Shown one piece after another: positions 7,980 through 12,286 of a DNA stretch of 12,286 bases (the stretch's first letter is position 1; the number at the start of each line of letters is the position of its first letter). The notes beneath the pieces were generated by a model that saw only the letters and a program-made list of their open reading frames with translations, searched no databases and had not been told where the DNA came from. The stretch comes from Planctomycetaceae bacterium. GTDB taxonomy: Bacteria > Planctomycetota > Planctomycetia > Pirellulales > Lacipirellulaceae. The DNA lies in NCBI GenBank assembly GCA_002713555.1, contig PATG01000059.1, positions 14,257 to 26,542 of the forward strand, read 5' to 3'. A program made the translations under genes and the position numbers.

Positions 7980-8907
7980 ACTCGCTCTTCCTGGCAATGA
8001 CTTCCAGGCCTCCTAGGTGGATCCCGGTTAAGTGTTTCAGGAGATTAACCGATAGGAATGCGCTTTCCTTAAATGTTCTCTTCCATCGGCTGCCATGCAC
8101 AAATGGTCTACCAACGTCGGATCTCAAGACTTCAAATCCAGATTCTTCAAGGAGGTTGATTAAGGTTGTCTGTGTGTATTGAAACAAGTGCTCTTGTGGA
8201 CAGAGGTGGCTGGATTTTCCGAACCGCATACGTGATAGAAGGCCCGTGTCTTTCAGGCGAAGATACGAATAATTTGGCACGTAGACGGCCAACGTACCGT
8301 TTTCTTCGAGTAAATGGTGAACCTGGCGGAGTATTCCTGTGGGATTATGCAAGTGTTCGAGAACTCCCAGCATGCTAATAACACTGAAATGATTTTCTGG
8401 GAAGTCGGCTTCTTCTAAAAAGCATGCCTTGATTTTGCAGTTTGTAAACTGTCGTGCTTGTTCAGCAGCTTCAGCACTTGGTTCAAGACCTTCGACCTGC
8501 CAGATGCCCGTCTTGGCTGCTGCTTGCAGGAAATGGCCTCCGCCACAGCCCACATCGAGAAGTCTGCCTGGCCGAGCTGTTTTTTCTAATCGAGAGATTA
8601 GCGGAGCAAAACGAGAGTTGCTGCTACTTCCCTCCCAGCAATAATTGTGACTGATGGTATGTTCAGCGTCGTATCGATAGACCAGGCTGGTTGATGCTTG
8701 ATTAAGCCGAGGTGATACATAAACGAGTTTGCACTGATCACAGCGATTGATTCCCAAGACGGCCTGAGAACCTTGCAGATTATATTCTTCAGTAAAAAGT
8801 CGAGTGTGCTGATTAGCTCCACACAAGTTGCAGCTGACAACTTCAGTAATCAAATGCTGGGGAGGATTCAATTCAGGTTTGTCTTTTTCTTGAATTTCGG
8901 TAATCAA
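7978..8907 (-). CDS. Zinc-ribbon class I SAM methyltransferase
   Basis: A 309-residue methyltransferase with an N-terminal four-cysteine zinc-binding module: C26-x2-C29 and C56-x2-C59, the second followed by LVYVSPR. The same layout precedes many Methyltransf_23 and sugar C-methyltransferase domains. The Rossmann domain has canonical motif I RLLDVGCGGGHF (115-126), GLEPS for strand 2, and SMLGVLEHLHNP near motif IV. It is shorter than TylC3/NovU-type C-methyltransferases (about 400 residues), lacking their C-terminal domain. The likely substrate is a nucleotide sugar, glycan or lipid-linked precursor. The start is TTG 8907, set by GAGGAG six bases upstream; an ATG nearby is out of frame. It is the only - strand gene, so it is transcribed separately from the flanking blocks. 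Confidence 0.88.
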   Translation of the reverse strand: MITEIQEKDKPELNPPQHLITEVVSCNLCGANQHTRLFTEEYNLQGSQAVLGINRCDQCKLVYVSPRLNQASTSLVYRYDAEHTISHNYCWEGSSSNSRFAPLISRLEKTARPGRLLDVGCGGGHFLQAAAKTGIWQVEGLEPSAEAAEQARQFTNCKIKACFLEEADFPENHFSVISMLGVLEHLHNPTGILRQVHHLLEENGTLAVYVPNYSYLRLKDTGLLSRMRFGKSSHLCPQEHLFQYTQTTLINLLEESGFEVLRSDVGRPFVHGSRWKRTFKESAFLSVNLLKHLTGIHLGGLEVIARKSE

Positions 8908-8913
8908 TCCATG

Positions 8914-8919
8914 CTCCTC
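8914..8919 (-). promoter_or_regulatory. Shine-Dalgarno site that fixes a TTG start
   Basis: On the - strand GAGGAG lies six bases before TTG 8907. No in-frame ATG or GTG exists between the upstream in-frame TAG (on the - strand about 100 bases upstream) and this TTG, so the site decides the start. Confidence 0.6.
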
Positions 8920-9009
8920 ACTGCAACAGACAAGTCCGGGTGATCCGAATATGCTGGCAAACGTAGCAAAGTGATGGGTGCAGTTGTAGATTGGTTCTTG
9001 CTGGAAAGT

Positions 9010-9087
9010 GTGCTAGCACGGCCTGCCTGCAGTCAATTGATCTAGTCGCTAGCCTGGAGAAACAGGTATACCCTGCTGTAAGTACAG
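9010..9087. promoter_or_regulatory. Palindrome-rich divergent regulatory region
   Basis: Within the 228-bp gap between two divergent genes this 78-bp stretch holds GTGCTAGCAC (9010-9019), TCAATTGA (9033-9040), a second GCTAGC (9048-9053), GGTATACC (9065-9072) and CTGTA-AG-TACAG (9076-9087). Any could be operator half-sites, but none matches a regulator I recognise. No convincing -35/-10 pair was found in the whole gap (8908-9135). Confidence 0.3.
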
Positions 9088-9135
9088 ATCCCGTGGAAAT
9101 GCTGTTTAGAAATATCAGTTTCTTGAGAATCCTCG

Positions 9136-9990
9136 ATGTTAAAAACATTGCGCTGCCTGCATGAAAAACCTCTTTTACGTCGCTTGTTCTTGCCATTGTT
9201 GAAGCGGTTCAATCCGGGCAATATACAACTTCGCCATCACTACACGCATGGCACGATCACATTGCATAGTTACCGACACAAAGGTTATTGGTTTCATGGA
9301 CGAACCCGTGAGCAGCAGACGATGGAGTTTTTTCAGAAAGTTATTCACCCCGGCGATTGTGTAATTGAAATTGGTGGGCACATTGGATACATGTCCATGT
9401 ACTTTGCGGCCTTGGTAGGCAGGAATGGAAAGGTTGTTGTTTTCGAACCTGGGTCGAATAATTTGCCCTACGCGCGAGAAAATTTAGAGCAGTTGACCCA
9501 GGTCGAATTAATCGAAAAAGCCGTTTCGAATGGGAACGGGGTAGCGCAATTTTTCGAAGAAGAGTTAACTGGTCAGAATAATTCACTCAACGCGGATTAC
9601 GCCGTTTTTGACCAGAATTGTCAACGAGCTTACTCCAACATACAGTACTTGCAGCGTGAAGTTGAAACAGTCTGTTTAGATGCTTTTCTGCCATCCAGAG
9701 GACTCAAGCCGAAGCTGTTGAAGATTGACATCGAAGGCGCTGAGCTACTTGCATTACACGGCAGCCAAAATACTTTCTTAGAGTTTCACCCCATCGTGAT
9801 GGTCGAAGTGACCAGCCAAAAACTACAAGTATTCGAATTCTTTGACGATTTAGGGTATCAACTTTTTAGCGATGTGGGTGAGCCTCTCGTAACGCCAGAC
9901 CAACTTGATTTTAACGTCTGTGCTTTGCACCCCGAATCTCATGGTGAAATAATCAGCGAACTAGGGTGGAAGGTCTCGCAGGCCGCTTAG
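9136..9990 (+). CDS. FkbM-family methyltransferase
   Basis: A 284-residue SAM-dependent methyltransferase of the FkbM family, typically O-methylating sugars or polyketides and frequent in EPS loci. Motif I is VIEIGGHIGYMSMYFA at 76-91, with acidic strand 2 at VVVFEPGSNN (100-109). The family hallmark is LLKIDIEGAELLALHG at 194-209. After it comes FLEFHPIVMVEV, as in the family. About 60 basic, aromatic residues precede the Rossmann fold. It heads the right-hand + block (FkbM, ATP-grasp, HAD) and is probably driven from the divergent region upstream. No strong Shine-Dalgarno sequence precedes the ATG. The acceptor hydroxyl is unknown. Confidence 0.92.
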   Translation: MLKTLRCLHEKPLLRRLFLPLLKRFNPGNIQLRHHYTHGTITLHSYRHKGYWFHGRTREQQTMEFFQKVIHPGDCVIEIGGHIGYMSMYFAALVGRNGKVVVFEPGSNNLPYARENLEQLTQVELIEKAVSNGNGVAQFFEEELTGQNNSLNADYAVFDQNCQRAYSNIQYLQREVETVCLDAFLPSRGLKPKLLKIDIEGAELLALHGSQNTFLEFHPIVMVEVTSQKLQVFEFFDDLGYQLFSDVGEPLVTPDQLDFNVCALHPESHGEIISELGWKVSQAA

Positions 9991-10021
9991 AATATAAGAA
10001 TTTCACTGTCTGCCTGCCCTC

Positions 10022-10027
10022 AGGGGG
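10022..10027 (+). promoter_or_regulatory. Shine-Dalgarno site that fixes a GTG start
   Basis: AGGGGG ends 10 bases before GTG 10038. The frame stays open upstream to GTG 9966, but that stretch overlaps the FkbM gene and encodes nothing resembling the family N terminus. The first beta strand begins right after GTG 10038, so this is the likely start. Confidence 0.6.
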
Positions 10028-10037
10028 ATTTATTGAA

Positions 10038-11009
10038 GTGTTGCAAAATATACTCATACTCTCAGCGGGACGACGCTGTTTGCTGGTGCGTTATTTCCAG
10101 CAAGAGCTTAAGAGAAATTTTCCAGATGCTTTGGTTATTGCCGCAGATATGGCTCCCGATCTATCTTCCGCGTGCCACACTGCAGACACATACTTTACAA
10201 CCCCGGCGATACAGGATCCGAAGTATATTGAGCAACTACTTACTCTCTGCATTGCCCACCAAATACGCGTGGTGGTCCCCACCATAGATACCGATTTGTT
10301 ACTCCTGGCCAAAAGTCGCGACCTCTTTGCGCAACGGGGTATCGAAATCCTTGTGTCGGATTTGACTTTGGTCAAACATTGTCGAGACAAACGACTTACA
10401 GATGACTTGTTTAATAAGCATGGTATTTCTTCACCCTCCCGCATTGATCCTCGGCAGGAAGAGAGTTACCCACTATTGGCCAAGCCTTATGACGGTAGTT
10501 CAAGCAATAACTTGCATGTTGTGAGGAGCTTCTTAGAATTGCCTGCTACTCTTCTCGATGACCCTAAAATGTTATTCTATGAGTACTTATCTCATGAAGA
10601 GCATCAGGAATACACAATTGATATGTATTTTGATCGTGATGGATATCTCAAGTGTTTTGTTCCTCGGTTGCGTCTGGCAACCCGCGCGGGAGAGGTAAGT
10701 AAAGGTCGTACCTCGAATCGCAATTCTTTGTGTGTAATACGAGAACGGTTTCATCGTATGCCAGGTGCTCGAGGTTGTCTCACGATGCAACTATTTATGC
10801 GCAATGGCGATAAAAAGTTGTTTGGGATTGAGATCAATCCGCGTTTTGGCGGGGGGTACCCGCTAAGTTTTGAGGCAGGTGCTAATTTTCCTGCTTGGAT
10901 CATCTCAGAGTATTTACGAAATGAAAGCATTGCGTACTTTGATGCCTGGCAAGATCAACTCACCATGCTCCGCTACGATGCTCACGTCCTTGTCTCAAGT
11001 GCCGCTTGA
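10038..11009 (+). CDS. ATP-grasp enzyme, PylC/carbamoyl-phosphate-synthase-like
   Basis: A 323-residue ATP-grasp protein. It starts with the pre-ATP-grasp Rossmann strand NILILSAGRR (4-13); VIAADMAPD (33-41) and VVVPTIDTDLLLLA (78-91) match the CarB/PylC-like subfamily. The ATP-binding part has K118 in RDKRLTDDLFNKHGI, PLLAKPYDGSSSNNL (145-159, K149), the E182-Y hinge region and the Mg-binding block GIEINPRFGGG (263-273). Such enzymes join a carboxylate to an amine or similar nucleophile through an acyl phosphate. In polysaccharide loci they often sit next to a HAD gene, as here. A likely job is adding an amino acid or acyl group to a sugar or precursor, but the substrate is unknown. It lies 47 bp after FkbM and overlaps the HAD gene by 32 bp. 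Confidence 0.88.
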   Translation: MLQNILILSAGRRCLLVRYFQQELKRNFPDALVIAADMAPDLSSACHTADTYFTTPAIQDPKYIEQLLTLCIAHQIRVVVPTIDTDLLLLAKSRDLFAQRGIEILVSDLTLVKHCRDKRLTDDLFNKHGISSPSRIDPRQEESYPLLAKPYDGSSSNNLHVVRSFLELPATLLDDPKMLFYEYLSHEEHQEYTIDMYFDRDGYLKCFVPRLRLATRAGEVSKGRTSNRNSLCVIRERFHRMPGARGCLTMQLFMRNGDKKLFGIEINPRFGGGYPLSFEAGANFPAWIISEYLRNESIAYFDAWQDQLTMLRYDAHVLVSSAA

Positions 11010-11643
11010 AGACAATTGTGTGCTCGTGTTCGATCTGGACGACACGTTGTATTCTGAGAGAGACTTTTTGCGGTCTGGATTTCGTGAGATTGCGAGAAGT
11101 ATCGATCCAAACAGAATAGACGAAATACAGAGTTTCCTGGAATTGTCCTGGGTCAATGGAAACCAGGATCCAATCAGTTCGCTACTCGATAGAGTAGAAT
11201 CGGGATGTAAAAAAGCAGATTTACTGAAGATCTACCGTGAACATGTTCCTGATATTCGCTTAAAGAATGAAACTTATGAATTCATCAAGGCCGCAGAGAA
11301 ATCACAGCGTTCACTTGGGATATTGACCGATGGTCGATCGATCACCCAGCGCAATAAGCTTTTGGCCCTGGGGATTTCTAAATCGATCGATGAAGTAGTC
11401 ATTTCAGAAGAGATTGGTTTCTCGAAGCCTGCAGAAGAGAGTTATAGGCATTTTCATAAAGTTTTTCCTCATCGTACTTTTGCGTATGTGGGGGACAACC
11501 TGGCGAAAGACTTCGTCACTCCTAATCGGCTAGGTTGGGTTACGGTAGGGATGCTGGATCGTGGCGAGAATATCCATGCCCAGGATATTGATAGATTTCC
11601 AGGTGAATATCATCCTCAGTACTGGATTTCTAATATCGCATAG
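10978..11643 (+). CDS. HAD-superfamily hydrolase (HAD-IA type)
   Basis: A 221-residue phosphatase-like protein with all four HAD motifs: I VFDLDDTL at 17-24 (nucleophile D19, acid/base D21), II ILTDGR at 115-120 (T117), III K150 in GFSKP, and IV VGDNLAKD at 171-178 (D173, D178). A helical C1 cap lies at about 27-105. Starts farther upstream (back to 10870) would add sequence inside the ATP-grasp gene with no homology, so ATG 10978 is chosen; GTG 10999 is also possible. No Shine-Dalgarno sequence is seen, and the 32-bp overlap suggests coupled translation. The partner ATP-grasp gene suggests dephosphorylation of a precursor or product in one modification step; the actual substrate is not evident. 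Confidence 0.88.
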   Translation: MLTSLSQVPLEDNCVLVFDLDDTLYSERDFLRSGFREIARSIDPNRIDEIQSFLELSWVNGNQDPISSLLDRVESGCKKADLLKIYREHVPDIRLKNETYEFIKAAEKSQRSLGILTDGRSITQRNKLLALGISKSIDEVVISEEIGFSKPAEESYRHFHKVFPHRTFAYVGDNLAKDFVTPNRLGWVTVGMLDRGENIHAQDIDRFPGEYHPQYWISNIA

Positions 11644-11796
11644 ATAATGTCTGTTCCATCCAATACGGAAGTTGAAAAGTCTCCCAAAATGGATCGAGCC
11701 GTGAAAAGTTGTTTGCAAAATCTCCAGAGCTTAATAGGTCTATTTGTGGCTTTCTCGTCTTTAAATACGAAGGACTGCTCTGCCTTGTTCTCATAG
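11644..11796. other. Gap before the Calx-beta fragment
   Basis: These 153 bases hold no recognised gene. An ATG at 11647 opens a 49-codon frame ending at TAG 11794-11796, in the same frame as the Calx-beta sequence that follows. It has a short hydrophobic stretch (LIGLFVAF) after basic residues, weakly like a leader. A - strand frame across it (11616-11912) is also open, so neither is convincing alone. No promoter or terminator was identified. Confidence 0.25.
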
Positions 11797-11832
11797 GATT
11801 CCCCAGTCCAAATATCAATTAGCGACGCACGT

Positions 11833-12180
11833 GTGGAAGAAGGGCATCTGGGAAATCGTAGGGCCCTTTTTAAATTGATTCTTGCAAAACCGAGCCAGCA
11901 AGAACTCGTCATAGATTACAGAACGGCCGACTACACGGCAATTTCGGGGCAGGATTACCAGGCGGGATCCGGGACGGTCACTTTTTTGCCCGGAGAAACG
12001 GAGCACACAATCGAAATTGCTACATTCTGTGATCATACTGTTGAATCCACAGAGGTATTTTTTGTAGAGATATCCTGCCCTGTCCAAATTGAAGTGCACA
12101 AAAAACGAGGCGTTGGATTTATTATTACCGACGACGTAGGACCACAAGGAGGTCTGATGGCAATTCTGGAATTTATGTAA
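11833..12180 (+). CDS. Calx-beta domain ORF, probably a fragment of a broken gene
   Basis: From GTG 11833 the frame encodes 115 residues that cover most of one Calx-beta domain, a beta-sandwich repeat common in large secreted or surface proteins. Family hallmarks are visible: [20 protein letters not shown] (29-48), then [21 protein letters not shown] and the closing GVGFIITDD. However, the first strand ([14 protein letters not shown]) is encoded from 11803, upstream of the GTG and downstream of an in-frame TAG at 11794, with no usual start codon. The frame also ends in a non-domain tail at TAA 12178-12180. The domain call is firm; an independent functional gene is doubtful. No signal peptide is encoded. 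Confidence 0.55.
   Translation: MEEGHLGNRRALFKLILAKPSQQELVIDYRTADYTAISGQDYQAGSGTVTFLPGETEHTIEIATFCDHTVESTEVFFVEISCPVQIEVHKKRGVGFIITDDVGPQGGLMAILEFM
12147..12152 (+). promoter_or_regulatory. Internal AGGAGG at a frame junction
   Basis: A perfect anti-16S hexamer sits inside coding sequence, exactly where reading passes from the Calx-beta frame to the propeller frame. It lies 4 bases before an in-frame ATG (12157) and 27 bases before ATG 12180. It may be chance, a start signal, or a remnant. Confidence 0.3.
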
Positions 12181-12286
12181 TGAATTCTGACGGGACAAAT
12201 CCTGTGCGATTGACAAACCATTCCGCCGTGGATTCTTATCCGCGTTTTAGTCCTGATTGTAATTGGATCACCTTCTTTTCAGATCG
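12153..12286 (+). pseudogene. PD40/TolB-like propeller blade, out of frame, cut by window end
   Basis: In the -1 frame relative to the Calx-beta ORF, the sequence reads [19 protein letters not shown] from 12153, then [16 protein letters not shown] and WITFFSD, a clear WD40-like PD40 blade as in TolB-type propellers, with SPDC where SPDG is usual. In this frame the upstream stop is TGA 12090-12092, and no ATG, GTG or TTG occurs before ATG 12180, which lies inside the conserved blade. The blade therefore seems to have been translated from the Calx-beta frame in an ancestral gene that has lost one base (or net -1) between about 12135 and 12155. The rest of the gene is beyond the window, so whether it is otherwise intact is unknown. 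Confidence 0.55.

Noticed and set aside
9966..10037. Upstream extension of the ATP-grasp gene to GTG 9966
   Set aside because: The stretch overlaps FkbM, lacks family similarity, and a strong AGGGGG precedes GTG 10038.
10870..10977. Upstream extension of the HAD gene
   Set aside because: It lies wholly inside the ATP-grasp gene, and HAD motif I normally lies near the N terminus.
11616..11912. - strand frame of 98 codons across the gap after the HAD gene
   Set aside because: It overlaps the end of the HAD gene and the start of the Calx-beta domain, has no recognised motif, and the + strand Calx-beta homology is stronger.
12100..12105. A6 run as the site of the frame break
   Set aside because: The Calx-beta C-terminal strand (GVGFIITDD) is still in the original frame after it, so the shift must be later.
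1..12286. CRISPR arrays, tRNA/rRNA genes, intact insertion sequences
   Set aside because: No repeated spacer pattern, cloverleaf, rRNA sequence or transposase was found.

Overview
The window is a polysaccharide (exopolysaccharide, capsule or O-antigen-like) assembly locus from a bacterium of moderate G+C, roughly 48-50% by eye. A planctomycete or related environmental Gram-negative lineage fits best: the mix includes a PAPS-type sulfotransferase, FkbM methyltransferase, Calx-beta and PD40 propeller sequence, GTG/TTG starts beside ATG, and few strong Shine-Dalgarno sites. This is an inference; nothing in the window is a phylogenetic marker.

Left block, + strand (255-7948): a polytopic membrane protein that may be the repeat-unit polymerase, a Wzx/MATE-type flippase, a sulfotransferase, a class I SAM methyltransferase, two GT-B family 4 glycosyltransferases and a small PglC-type phosphoglycosyl transferase. 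Several genes overlap (GTGA at 1520; TTGATG at 5966). Others are 45-80 bp apart, with one weak terminator-like hairpin after the sulfotransferase. Together they make a nearly complete Wzx/Wzy-style set: priming on the lipid carrier, chain extension, sulfation and methylation, flipping and probably polymerisation.

Middle (7978-8907): a zinc-ribbon methyltransferase on the - strand. It converges on the phosphoglycosyl transferase gene across a hairpin and diverges from the next gene across 228 bp rich in short palindromes.

Right block, + strand (9136-11643): an FkbM-family methyltransferase, a carbamoyl-phosphate-synthase-like/PylC-like ATP-grasp enzyme and an overlapping HAD-family hydrolase. 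The last two look like a co-translated ligase/phosphatase module for decorating a sugar or a precursor. Two starts were revised from local evidence: the ATP-grasp gene to GTG 10038, behind an AGGGGG sequence, and the HAD gene to ATG 10978.

Right edge (11644-12286): the most unusual stretch. A near-complete Calx-beta domain is readable, but its first strand lies upstream of any normal start codon and just after an in-frame TAG. Directly after the domain the reading shifts by -1 into a PD40/TolB-like propeller blade that runs off the window. It looks like a decayed or multiply frameshifted Calx-beta/propeller gene, unless it reflects sequence errors or recoding. No tRNA, rRNA, CRISPR array or intact mobile element was seen.
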